Source: Gammaproteobacteria bacterium HGW-Gammaproteobacteria-2
GTDB taxonomy: Bacteria; Pseudomonadota; Gammaproteobacteria; Xanthomonadales; Xanthomonadaceae
Direction of reading: 5' to 3'
Length of the DNA stretch: 52,448 nt
Assembly (NCBI GenBank): GCA_002840015.1
Contig: PGZE01000012.1
Location: 1 to 52,448 of the forward strand
The notes below the pieces were generated by a model that worked only from the letters and a program-made list of their open reading frames with translations, ran no database searches and was not told where the DNA came from. This document shows positions 45,217 to 52,448 of this stretch, piece after piece. How positions within the stretch are numbered: position 1 is the first letter of the stretch; each line of letters begins with the position of its first letter. A program made the translations under genes and the position numbers.

Positions 45217-47304
45217 GTGGCCACACCGTCCGAATCTATCCTCCCTGATGCTCTGCCCTGCGCGGTCAACGGCCGCAGCATTGAAACGCTGTGGCTGTTA
45301 CGGCTACTGGTGCGGACTGGCGCAACACGAATTCTCGAGGACACTCACGCCATTGGGACACGCAACCAACTGCTGAACAGGCTTGGCCTTGCAGGTTTCC
45401 CGGCGCGCCCTAACAAGGAACTGACTGACAGCCTGCGGATCCTGCTCAGCACAACGCTGAATCAGATGGAAGCACGGGTCGGGCGCTACGTGCTGCCGCG
45501 AGTGCTGGCATCCAACTTGTCATTGTTGGCCAGGCACTTTCCGCTTTCAGCAACCGAGCAAGAAGTATTGGCCTTCGCATTACTGCTGAAAACCAATCCA
45601 CTACTCGCTTCAATCGCGCACGCGAGTGATCAGGGCATGTATACCCAAGAGGCGATGGAAGCGGTACTCAGACGTCGCGCCACAGCCGTACGCAATGCAT
45701 TGGCCAAAGCGGGACGCCTGCAACGGGCCGGCTTGATGCGCATCGAATATGGCTGGCCATTGCCCAAGATGATGCAGATTGTTCATCACGGGCTGTTGAT
45801 GCTGGTACGAACACGCGTGACCAAACTGGAAAAGTTATTGAACGGGGTTTTCTGTGAGGCGCCCGCAGCGACCCTGCAGACCACGGACTACACACACTTT
45901 CAGCCTCAGCTTGACGTTGCGATCGGTCTGATTCGTGACGCTGTTCAGCATCATCGTATTGGCGTCAACCTGTTGATCTATGGGCCACCGGGCACAGGCA
46001 AAACAGAGCTGAGCCGCACGCTTGCAAAGGCTGCGGGAGTAGCGTGTGCCAATGTGTCATCAAGCGGCGAGGGAGGTGAGCCTCTGGATAACGCGACCAG
46101 GCTCGCAAACACGGCCATCGCCCAGCGCATGCTTGAACGCCGACGCACGCTACTGGTGTTTGATGAAGTCGATGCGTTGTTCAACGATGGCAGCAGTTTC
46201 ATCGGCAAACCATCGACTGCGGAAACCTCAAAATCATGGGTGAACGCGTTGCTTGAGGAGACACCCGTGCCGACGGTGTGGATTGCCAATCGCATCCATG
46301 GAATGGACCCAGCATTTTTGAGGCGATTCGATCTGGTCGCCAAATTGTCATCCCCGTCCTTGGACGGGCGCCTGAAGTTGCTCAAACGCACTGCCGACGG
46401 ATTGTTGACCGAGAATCAGGCGCTTCGCATTGCCCGCTGCGGGACATTGACCCCGGCAGCAGTGACGCGAGCAGCCAACGTCGCTCGTCATGTTGCTTCA
46501 GTCGATATACCTGCTGCAATCGTGATGGAAACCGTTTTGAACGGCGTCTTGCGTGCACGCTGCGAGCCCACGGTGGCAAGATCCAACACACACCATTCGG
46601 GCAACTGCTATGACCCGACGTTATGCAATGCCGACCACGATCTGCTTGCTCTTGCAGACGGCCTGGCCCATACCGGCATTGGCCGTATCTGCCTATCCGG
46701 TCCGCCGGGTACAGGCAAGACTGCATTTGGGCACTGGTTATCGGAACGCTTGAATCGGCCGCTGCTTCTCAAGCGGGTATCGGATATTCAAAGCCCGCTG
46801 TTGGGTGTCATGGAGCAACAACTGGCAGATACGTTTGAAGAGTCGAGCCGCTCTGGCTCGATCCTGCAGATCGACGAGATCGACGGATTTTTGCGTGATC
46901 GCCGCGAGGCAAGGTATGGATGGGAGGTCACCCAGGTCAACGAATTTCTGACTCAGTTGGAGGCCTTCGACGGCATCTTCATCGGCACCACCAATCTGGC
47001 GCACGCACTGGACGCTGCGGCATTGCGTCGCTTTGATCTGCATGTCCGAATTTGCGCGATGCGGCTTGATCAGGTGATGGAGATGCTGAAAAGATGGCTG
47101 GCCGACGTTCAGATAGCCATGCCTGACAACCAGACACTAAAGAAGGCGCTTGACGAACTCGATGGGATTACGCCAGGTGATCTTGCCCAGTTGCAGCGAC
47201 GTCACCGGATTGCTCCGGTGAGTTCTATCGCTGACGCGGTGACAATCCTTCGGCAAACCCTGAGAGAGAAAGGTCAGACCACGCGGAAAATCGGATTCGT
47301 TTAG
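45217..47304 (+). CDS. double AAA+ ATPase
   Basis: A 695-residue protein starting at GTG 45217, with CGGAG eight bases upstream; the frame stays open back to 44662 but that would cross the WYL gene. The N-terminal about 230 residues are helical and unfamiliar. Two AAA+ modules follow: AAA1 with Walker A GPPGTGKT (256-263), Walker B TLLVFDEVDALF and Arg finger DPAFLRRFD; AAA2 with Walker A GPPGTGKT (495-502), Walker B ILQIDEIDGFL and DAAALRRFD. Both look active. Layout resembles two-ring remodelling ATPases. With a WYL repressor it looks like an inducible stress or defence module; the target is unknown. Confidence 0.88.
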   Translation: MATPSESILPDALPCAVNGRSIETLWLLRLLVRTGATRILEDTHAIGTRNQLLNRLGLAGFPARPNKELTDSLRILLSTTLNQMEARVGRYVLPRVLASNLSLLARHFPLSATEQEVLAFALLLKTNPLLASIAHASDQGMYTQEAMEAVLRRRATAVRNALAKAGRLQRAGLMRIEYGWPLPKMMQIVHHGLLMLVRTRVTKLEKLLNGVFCEAPAATLQTTDYTHFQPQLDVAIGLIRDAVQHHRIGVNLLIYGPPGTGKTELSRTLAKAAGVACANVSSSGEGGEPLDNATRLANTAIAQRMLERRRTLLVFDEVDALFNDGSSFIGKPSTAETSKSWVNALLEETPVPTVWIANRIHGMDPAFLRRFDLVAKLSSPSLDGRLKLLKRTADGLLTENQALRIARCGTLTPAAVTRAANVARHVASVDIPAAIVMETVLNGVLRARCEPTVARSNTHHSGNCYDPTLCNADHDLLALADGLAHTGIGRICLSGPPGTGKTAFGHWLSERLNRPLLLKRVSDIQSPLLGVMEQQLADTFEESSRSGSILQIDEIDGFLRDRREARYGWEVTQVNEFLTQLEAFDGIFIGTTNLAHALDAAALRRFDLHVRICAMRLDQVMEMLKRWLADVQIAMPDNQTLKKALDELDGITPGDLAQLQRRHRIAPVSSIADAVTILRQTLREKGQTTRKIGFV

Positions 47305-47374
47305 TTGTACTGTCGTAATTACCAGCACCAACGAAAACGCGTAAGCTGTAAGCCCCGCCTGCTGGAGAGCCCCC

Positions 47375-47932
47375 ATGACCTCACGCCTGAAGCACGCCAC
47401 CCTCACGCTCGTCGCCGCCCTTGCCTTTGCGGCGCCGTCCTTTGCTGCGCTTAAGGTTGGCACTGCAGCACCCGATTTCAGCGCACCGGCCTACCTCGCC
47501 GGGGAACCGTTTACCTTCCAGCTCGCCGACGCGCTCAAGCACGGCCCGGTGGTGGTCTACTTCTTCCCGGCCGCGCACACCCCGGGCTGCAACATCGAGG
47601 CGCATTTGTTCTCCCAGGCAATCGATGAGTTCAAGGCACAGGGCGCCACGGTGATCGGCGTCACCGCCGGCAACACCGACGAGCTGGCCGATTTCTCGAA
47701 AGAGACCGAACACTGCGGTGGCAAGTTCGCAGTTGCGGCTGATGACGGCGCGAAGATCGCCAAGCAATACGACGCAACCCTCGCGATCAAGCCAAGCTTG
47801 TCGGATCGCACCTCCTACGTCATCGCAGCGGACGGCAGCATCGCGCACGTGTATTCGGCGATGAGTCCGCAGGGGCATGTCACCGAGACGCTCGCCGCAG
47901 TGAAGGTGCTCAAGAGTGCAAGCGGGATTTGA
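47375..47932 (+). CDS. exported peroxiredoxin, Bcp-like
   Basis: A 185-residue thiol peroxidase with a signal peptide (MTSRLKHATLTLVAALAFAAPSFA), so periplasmic. The peroxidatic Cys is C72 in HTPGCNIEA; a second Cys, C114 in EHCGGKF, may resolve it. The Bcp-type fold follows (VIGVTAGNTDELADFSKE). It reduces peroxides with electrons from a periplasmic thioredoxin-like donor. It stands alone after the AAA+ gene, separated by 70 bases. Confidence 0.92.
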   Translation: MTSRLKHATLTLVAALAFAAPSFAALKVGTAAPDFSAPAYLAGEPFTFQLADALKHGPVVVYFFPAAHTPGCNIEAHLFSQAIDEFKAQGATVIGVTAGNTDELADFSKETEHCGGKFAVAADDGAKIAKQYDATLAIKPSLSDRTSYVIAADGSIAHVYSAMSPQGHVTETLAAVKVLKSASGI

Positions 47933-47958
47933 CGGCGTTACGGTTCATTGAGACGACA

Positions 47959-48041
47959 AACCCAGGCTACAATACCGTGCGACGGCTGCCGCCGTTGTAG
48001 CCCGGGTTAGGCCATCCGGGCCGTAACCCGGGACCAACGTA
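47959..48041. repeat. dispersed repeat, GTAGCCYGGGTTA type, copy 2
   Basis: At 47997-48041 the unit begins GTAGCCCGGGTTAG and ends CGTAACCCGGGACCAACGTA, matching 35059-35101 at both ends. A short inverse copy of its beginning, AACCCAGGCTAC, lies at 47959-47970, so the whole forms a larger inverted structure. It lies between the converging peroxiredoxin and M14 genes. The rest of 48042-48130 shows nothing. Confidence 0.75.
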
Positions 48042-48130
48042 CACCTTGCGCAAACCGCAATCCATGATCCTGCGCGATGCGCTGACCGGTCATCACCGGC
48101 GTATTCGACCCTCGCCGCTACACGCTCACC

Positions 48131-48996
48131 TCACCCCGCCTGATCGCCAGCATCCCCCAACGCAAACTCAATCGCCGCGCACACCGCGGCCACTTGCGCG
48201 GCGTTGCACTGCTCCGGCGTGGCGCGCGGGCTGTCGGGATAGACCTCGGTGGTGGTGGTGTAGCGGGCATTGCTGACGCCGGCACACAGCCCAAGTTGCT
48301 TGAACGGATACAGGATGACACCGGGCGCCACCACCGGTGAACCGATGATCTCGCCGTTGGCGTCGGCCGGGGCGATGTGGGTGACCTTCGCCACCGCTGC
48401 GATCACCGCCTGCTGGAATGCGAGTTGCGGGTTTTCGCTATCGCCGACGCCATAGAAACCATCGGGAATCACGTCGGGCTCGAACGGCTTGCCATCGCGG
48501 GCGGCCAGTGCCGGGCGGAACTCGCTCTCATCGGTGTCGGTGGTTTCGTGCAAATCGATGTGCAAGAAGAAGCGATCGCGCAGCGGCGCGACCAGGCGCA
48601 TCAACGCCGCCGATTCTTCCGCCGGGCTGTTCTCGCGAAACGACCGGTTCGGATCGATGGCCTGCGCATTCCAGCGATGACGTGCTGCTCGGCAAACCGC
48701 AAGGCGCCATGCACACCGCTGGTCTCGTAGCCATGCACGCCGCCGGTTACCAGCACACAGGGCCGTGCATCGCTCCAATCGCGACTGCGCAGCGCGAACA
48801 ACGGATAGCTGTCCGGCGCGTAGTCCAATTGGCCGTATTGCACCGCATCGAAACGCGCACGCAGGCGCTCGATCACACTCAGCACATCATCGGCATAACT
48901 GCGTTGGCGGCGCTGAAGCGCCAGCCAGCCCGCGCGTTCGGCGGTGCCCCAAGGCTGGCCGGGTGTACCGATCGGGTAAGGAGATTGCGTGTTCAT
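48131..48996 (-). pseudogene. M14 family carboxypeptidase-like gene broken by internal deletion
   Basis: The N-terminal part (48996 leftward, MNTQSPYPIGTPGQPWGTAE) includes the zinc motif in TGGVHGYETSGVHGALRF (H-x-x-E). After GALRFAEQH, near 48680, it shifts to another frame that reads RWNAQAIDPNRSF and then FFLHIDLHETTDTDESEF and the remaining C-terminal domain to 48131. The block normally between these (containing a PCVSPWGYE-like stretch) is missing and the frame is broken. The enzyme would hydrolyse peptide or N-acyl bonds; it is not expected to work here. Confidence 0.8.
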
Positions 48997-49104
48997 CGGA
49001 GGCTCGACTTTCGGAAAAACGAAAACTCTAGCATCCCGACGACATGCGGGAACATCCGATCACGCCGCTCGCAGCACACCGATGCCGTTGTGCGGATGGC
49101 TCGC

Positions 49105-49299
49105 CTACAGGCGATACACCCATCCCGGACGCGGCGGCTCGGGTACCGGCCACTCCGGGCACAGCGCCTCGACGACATCCATCAAATCGAGCCAATCGGC
49201 GATGGGATCGGCACTCGGTGGCAATGCCTGCGGCAGGCCACCATCAGCGACAAGGATCACTGGCGCGTCGCTGTCGATGTTGGCGTCAGGCTTGGTCAA
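49105..49299 (-). CDS. small acidic protein overlapping the nucleotidyltransferase gene
   Basis: A 64-residue acidic protein (LTKPDANIDSDAPVILVADG, then Pro-rich PEWPVPEPPRPGWVYRL). It has no ATG before the overlap; the likely start is TTG 49299, 14 bases inside the end of the nucleotidyltransferase gene, with coupled translation. Two-gene pairs of this kind behave as toxin-antitoxin or accessory partners in some families. I do not recognise it; call rests on overlap and composition. Confidence 0.5.
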   Translation of the reverse strand: MTKPDANIDSDAPVILVADGGLPQALPPSADPIADWLDLMDVVEALCPEWPVPEPPRPGWVYRL

Positions 49300-49810
49300 G
49301 CAGTTTCTCCAGCAGTTCCACCCGTTCGAAGAGCGCAAAGTAACGCCGCACCTCGGACATGTCGAGCGTATGTACATTCGCTTTCAGCAAGGCTTCAATA
49401 TCATCGAGATCGCGTGCCCGCGTCGGATCGTTGACCAAAGCCTGGAGCTTGAACGCGATCAGGCCCTCGGCACTGACGACGCGCAAACGGCCAAACGGAG
49501 TTCGGTGTTCAGGCGCCTCGGCCAGCAGGCGTAGCGCTTCTTGTCGTCGCGCGTACAGCACATCGAAGCCCTCATGGTCGCGAACGTAATTCGCAGCATC
49601 ATCGCTGCGATGGACACAGCGATAGCCGAGCGCCAGCAACATCTCGTGCAATCGATCCGCATCTTGCGACTCAACCAGAAAACCGACATCACGAGTCGCC
49701 CTAACCACCCGATGCGACGCCAACGCCAGGCCACCGATCAGCGCCGGAGACGTGCGCAAGCGGCCGAACGCGGCCAGCGCTTCCTTGATCTGATCAGCGA
49801 GCTTGGACAT
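49286..49810 (-). CDS. AbiEii-like nucleotidyltransferase fold protein
   Basis: A 174-residue protein. SPALIGGLALASHRVVRATRDVGFLVESQDADRL has the GG-x-A...R-x-T-x-D pattern of AbiEii/minimal nucleotidyltransferases, but the second acidic residue of the D-x-D metal site is Gly (DVG). The later segment FGRLRVVSAEGLIAFKLQAL, then RARDLDDIEALL, is typical of the family. Members act as toxins in type IV systems or as uncharacterised enzymes; the missing Asp suggests altered chemistry. Followed by the overlapping small gene. Confidence 0.75.
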   Translation of the reverse strand: MSKLADQIKEALAAFGRLRTSPALIGGLALASHRVVRATRDVGFLVESQDADRLHEMLLALGYRCVHRSDDAANYVRDHEGFDVLYARRQEALRLLAEAPEHRTPFGRLRVVSAEGLIAFKLQALVNDPTRARDLDDIEALLKANVHTLDMSEVRRYFALFERVELLEKLLDQA

Positions 49811-49874
49811 GGCTTACATATTACGCCGAGAGGCACGGCGGTGGCCGAGGGGCGAAGCCGGACGCCCGGTGCAA

Positions 49875-50432
49875 CTACCCCCGCCAATTCGCGTGGCTGT
49901 CCCAGAAGGCAACGCTGCGCTGGTAGGCCGCGCGATCCACCGCCACGCCGGAGCCGCCCTCTGCCACGCCGAGCGCATTGCGCATCATGGTGATCGGTGC
50001 CATCGGCATTTCCTCGGGCTCGGCGGTGTACATGCAGCCGACCACACCCCAGTCCGCCGTGATCGGCGTACCTTCCTTCAGCAATTGCTCGCGGCTGTAG
50101 AGGATCACGATCAGGTACTCCGCCACCGGTGGCTCCACGCCCTCGAACCAGCGCACCAGCACCGGCAGTTCATCGGATGAACGCGCCTCGTAGCCCGAAC
50201 GCAGCAGGTGACGGTTGTGCTCGGTGATCGGCACCGCGAGGCAGCGCGTGGACGTCCAGTTGCGATGCACATGCAGCTTGCAGAACGGCGCATAGCCATC
50301 GAGCACCCGCAGCGGCGACACCGCATTCAGATGCCGCTCGAACTGCTCGGGTGTGATGTCCTGAATCGTGTTGCGGCGCGTCGTACGCGGAAACAGGCGG
50401 GTTCGGGCGAAGTCGGTGAGGATGATGGACAT
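49875..50432 (-). CDS. DUF3228 family protein
   Basis: A 185-residue soluble protein of unknown function with the characteristic DUF3228 text: FARTRLFPRTTRRNTIQD, LDGYAPFCKLHVHRNWTSTR, PVLVRWFEGVEPPVAEYL and MAPITMMRNALGV. The start at 50432 (MSIILTDF) matches family members; a longer frame to 50639 adds only unfamiliar residues. Divergent from the sigma-factor operon across 210 bases. Confidence 0.88.
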   Translation of the reverse strand: MSIILTDFARTRLFPRTTRRNTIQDITPEQFERHLNAVSPLRVLDGYAPFCKLHVHRNWTSTRCLAVPITEHNRHLLRSGYEARSSDELPVLVRWFEGVEPPVAEYLIVILYSREQLLKEGTPITADWGVVGCMYTAEPEEMPMAPITMMRNALGVAEGGSGVAVDRAAYQRSVAFWDSHANWRG

Positions 50433-50642
50433 GGGTAGCAAGGCCAACGGCAAGCTGGACAGTGGTGACATTGTGCACCACCTCGCCAGATTGCCACTCC
50501 GGCACACGCGCAGCGCAATTTTCACTTTTGTGCGCGGCGATGTGTCAACCAAAGCGCATCTTGCGTTGTATAGGGGGTAGCGACCAACGGCTACGGGGCC
50601 GCGCGGCTCGCGAACATTTCTTCCTGAAAGAGGACTCAACCC

Positions 50643-50975
50643 ATGTGGTCATTCCTGGTTTTTCTGGGCAGCGTGGCGGCGGCCATCGGCATCGCCGTGC
50701 TCGCGGTGATGGTTTCGAACACGTATCGGACCAAGGCCGAAAATGCGGGCCACGCCGGCATCATGGCGTACCTGCGTGCGGTGCCGTGCTCGGATGAGGA
50801 CAAGCGCGACGCGGTCGATCTCACCCTCAAGGGGCTGATGATGTGCCTGGTCGGCCTGGTGTTTCCGCCGCTGCTGCTGATCGGCGTATTCCCGCTGTTC
50901 TACGGCGCGCGCAAGTTGCTGTATGCCCTGATGGGCCTTGGCCTGGTCAACGACGCCGAATCACCGGACGCGTGA
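50643..50975 (+). CDS. small inner-membrane protein, sigma operon
   Basis: A 110-residue membrane protein with helices at about 3-25 (FLVFLGSVAAAIGIAVLAVMV) and 62-95 (GLMMCLVGLVFPPLLLIGVFPLFYGA). Between them is a charged segment with PCSDEDKRDAVD. Not recognised. AGAGGA precedes the ATG. Its stop overlaps the GTG of the sigma-factor gene, so the two are translationally coupled and share an operon with the anti-sigma factor. Confidence 0.75.
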   Translation: MWSFLVFLGSVAAAIGIAVLAVMVSNTYRTKAENAGHAGIMAYLRAVPCSDEDKRDAVDLTLKGLMMCLVGLVFPPLLLIGVFPLFYGARKLLYALMGLGLVNDAESPDA

Positions 50976-51625
50976 ACGTGCCGCCGCTTCGTGCTCCGGA
51001 TGACACCGGTGACGCACTTCCGGCTGCCCCCTCGGCGGCCGAGGCGGAAACCGTGCGCTGTGCCGTGCACGCGCTGCGCAGCGGCGATCGCGAGGCATTC
51101 CGGACCTTGGTGCAGTTGTACCAGCAGCGGCTGTTTGCGCTGGTTGCAATGATGACCCGCCACCGCGCCGGCGCGGAGGAAGTGGTGCAGGACGCCTTCG
51201 TCAACGCCTACAGCCATCTCGATCGCTACGACGAGCGCCGTCCGTTCTACCCCTGGCTCGCCACCATCGCCGTGCGCTTGGCACAAACCTGGCTGCGCCG
51301 GCACGCGCGATTGGCACTGCGCGAAGGCACCGATCTCGATAGCGTCAGCGACACGCATCAGCCCACCACAGCAAGCGGCCCGTTGGGCGAACTGATCGTC
51401 GATGAAACCCGCCAAAGCCTGTGGCAATCGGTGGAGGCGCTCTCGCCGGGCGAACGCACCGTGGTCCTGCTCTACTATCATCAGGACATGGCGGTAAACG
51501 CGATCGCCAGCGAACTCGGCGTTACCGCGGGCACCGTCAAGACCCTGTTGTTTCGCGCTCGAAAACGGCTGCGAACCGCCCTGCAAGCCGCAGACGACAG
51601 CGATGTCGAGGAGAAAACCCCATGA
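50972..51625 (+). CDS. ECF-type RNA polymerase sigma factor
   Basis: A 217-residue extracytoplasmic-function sigma factor. Region 2 is QRLFALVAMMTRHRAGAEEVVQDAFVNAYSHL (about 45-90), followed by FYPWLATIAVRLAQTWLRR; region 4 is LSPGERTVVLLYYHQDMAVNAIASELGVTAGTVKTLLFRARKRL. Start at GTG 50972 overlapping the previous stop. Its stop overlaps the start of a zinc-finger anti-sigma factor, the usual partner. Which stress it answers is unknown. Confidence 0.93.
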   Translation: MNVPPLRAPDDTGDALPAAPSAAEAETVRCAVHALRSGDREAFRTLVQLYQQRLFALVAMMTRHRAGAEEVVQDAFVNAYSHLDRYDERRPFYPWLATIAVRLAQTWLRRHARLALREGTDLDSVSDTHQPTTASGPLGELIVDETRQSLWQSVEALSPGERTVVLLYYHQDMAVNAIASELGVTAGTVKTLLFRARKRLRTALQAADDSDVEEKTP

Positions 51626-52149
51626 ACTGCAACCAAGCCCTTGCACTGATCGAGGCGTTGCCATTGGCCGCGCTCACCCCCGCACAGCGGGCCGCCATCG
51701 AGCGCCATGCGCGCGACTGCAACGCGTGCCGAAGCGCCCTTGCCGATGCACAACAGTTCGACACGCAGTTGCACAACATGCCCGAACCGGCAGCGCCGGC
51801 CGGCCTCGAAGCGGCGATCATGCAGCGCGTTGCACAAATCGATGCCGCCCGTGCGCCGGTGCCGCGCACCACCACGGCAATCGCCGTCAGCCAGAATCAA
51901 ATCGAACAGCGCATTCGCATGGCTACCCGTGGCGGTGCCGTGCTGGCGCTGTCGTCACAGATGTATGCCCTGTTCGCTGGCGAAGCGACGATCAGCTTCG
52001 CCGGCTCACTGATCAGGGGCGGCATGCAGGGCCTGATTGCCTTGCCACCGGCACAGCCGAGCACCCTGTTCCTCGCCGCTGGCGTGGTCGTCTATCTCGC
52101 CGGGATGTTTGCGTCGGTGGACAAGATAGGGACGCGGCTGCGTTCGTGA
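51622..52149 (+). CDS. zinc-finger anti-sigma factor
   Basis: A 175-residue membrane-anchored regulator. The zf-HC2 motif is IERHARDCNACRSAL (H-x3-C-x2-C), near residue 31, placing an anti-sigma domain in the cytoplasm. A membrane helix near the C-terminus (STLFLAAGVVVYLAGMFA) anchors it. It follows the ECF sigma gene with a four-base overlap and should hold that factor inactive until the signal arrives. Confidence 0.85.
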   Translation: MNCNQALALIEALPLAALTPAQRAAIERHARDCNACRSALADAQQFDTQLHNMPEPAAPAGLEAAIMQRVAQIDAARAPVPRTTTAIAVSQNQIEQRIRMATRGGAVLALSSQMYALFAGEATISFAGSLIRGGMQGLIALPPAQPSTLFLAAGVVVYLAGMFASVDKIGTRLRS

Positions 52150-52352
52150 TTGGAAGAAGCGCGGGTCACCTGCCTACCGCCAGATGAAAAGTGGGCCTTT
52201 CGACATCCGCACACGGATCAGTTCGGGGCTCCGAACTGCGCACGCACGCAGGATACGGCGCTTTGTCGAGTTGAAGGGGTACTCACTCGATTCATGCCCG
52301 CCTCCCGCTTAGCACGAAAATTTGACTCTGCCCCCGAATCTGTTACCAGCCG
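52150..52352. other. gap between anti-sigma gene and IS, no gene
   Basis: A 203-base stretch. An open frame is present on the plus strand but it has no family resemblance, no ribosome-binding site and runs into the IS end. I see no terminator of note. Confidence 0.5.
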
Positions 52353-52448
52353 TGAACCGCCCCGGGATTTGAGGAGGCTCCAACTCTTGAGAGAATGGAG
52401 CCATGAACAAGTCTACGAAGTTTTCCCCTGAGGTTCGCGAGCGCGCGG
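52353..52448 (+). mobile_element. IS3-family insertion sequence, left end
   Basis: TGAACCGCCCCGGGATTTGA at 52353-52372 is the kind of terminal inverted repeat found in IS3-family elements of this group. The element is cut by the window edge, so its right end and target duplication cannot be seen. Confidence 0.7.
52403..52448 (+). CDS. IS3-family transposase OrfA, N-terminal fragment
   Basis: Starts MNKSTKFSPEVRERA, the typical beginning of the OrfA helix-turn-helix protein of IS3-family elements, with GGAG seven bases upstream (GAATGGAGCC before the ATG). Only 15 complete codons are inside the window. In intact elements OrfA and OrfB are joined by programmed frameshifting. Confidence 0.75.
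   Translation, partial: MNKSTKFSPEVRERA

Noticed and set aside
52150..52431. 93-residue frame after the anti-sigma gene
   Set aside because: No start signal, no family likeness, and it runs through the IS end.

Overview
The window looks like chromosome from a high-GC gammaproteobacterium, most likely of the Xanthomonadales (Lysobacterales). This rests on the gene order uvrC-pgsA-tRNA(Gly)-tRNA(Cys)-tRNA(Leu), the divergent rluC/rne pair, an aguA-aguB pair, a C-minus type L36 gene, GTGGGAGC-type REP sequences and several Xanthomonad-style dispersed hairpins. The species is not identified; the taxonomic call is inference from gene content and order.

Region 1 (1-6959) is the right end of an integrative element. 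A P4-type tyrosine integrase sits next to the 3' end of a tRNA-Leu gene and is followed by a compact leftward set of small element genes: a Cys-rich protein, two unknowns, an AlpA-like regulator, a small unknown, a Toprim/DUF927 primase-helicase and a zinc-ribbon protein. A cluster of CCCGAGAC octamers lies at the left edge. The left end of the element is outside the window. Region 2 (6960-19908) is housekeeping: three tRNAs, pgsA, uvrC, a thioredoxin/NHL protein, a low-molecular-weight phosphatase, a DUF885 peptidase, sufE, cysS, rpmJ, agmatine-to-putrescine genes (aguA, aguB) and a broken traB-family gene.

Region 3 (19921-35048) carries a tripartite-pump operon (one adaptor, two RND permeases), two cytochromes c, a TonB-like anchored protein, nfuA, phhB, rluC and rne. 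RNase E here has 38 tandem copies of a pentapeptide of the APRVE type in its C-terminal tail. Region 4 (35049-43134) has a methyltransferase, small membrane and secreted proteins, a broken lipoprotein gene, and an FdhF/YdeP-family oxidoreductase whose leader is repeated exactly 3 kb upstream beside a deleted remnant of a second copy; an ADOP-type permease gene lies between the two.

Region 5 (43131-52448) is accessory in character: a UDG-like protein, a MITE-like 189-bp element, a WYL regulator divergent from a double-AAA+ ATPase with a perfect 25-bp palindrome between them, a peroxiredoxin, a broken M14 peptidase, an AbiEii-type nucleotidyltransferase with a small overlapping partner, a DUF3228 protein, an ECF sigma/anti-sigma operon and the left end of an IS3-family insertion sequence.

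A recurring oddity is internal deletion inside otherwise well conserved genes: uvrC (two in-frame losses, including the UvrB-binding UVR motif), the traB-family gene (loss of the GxxH motif plus frameshift) and the M14 peptidase (loss of a central block plus frameshift). These may be real gene decay or assembly error, and raw reads would decide. The best candidates for something undescribed are the WYL/palindrome/AAA+ module, the RNase E repeat tail, the UVR-less UvrC and the duplicated leader around the oxidoreductase.
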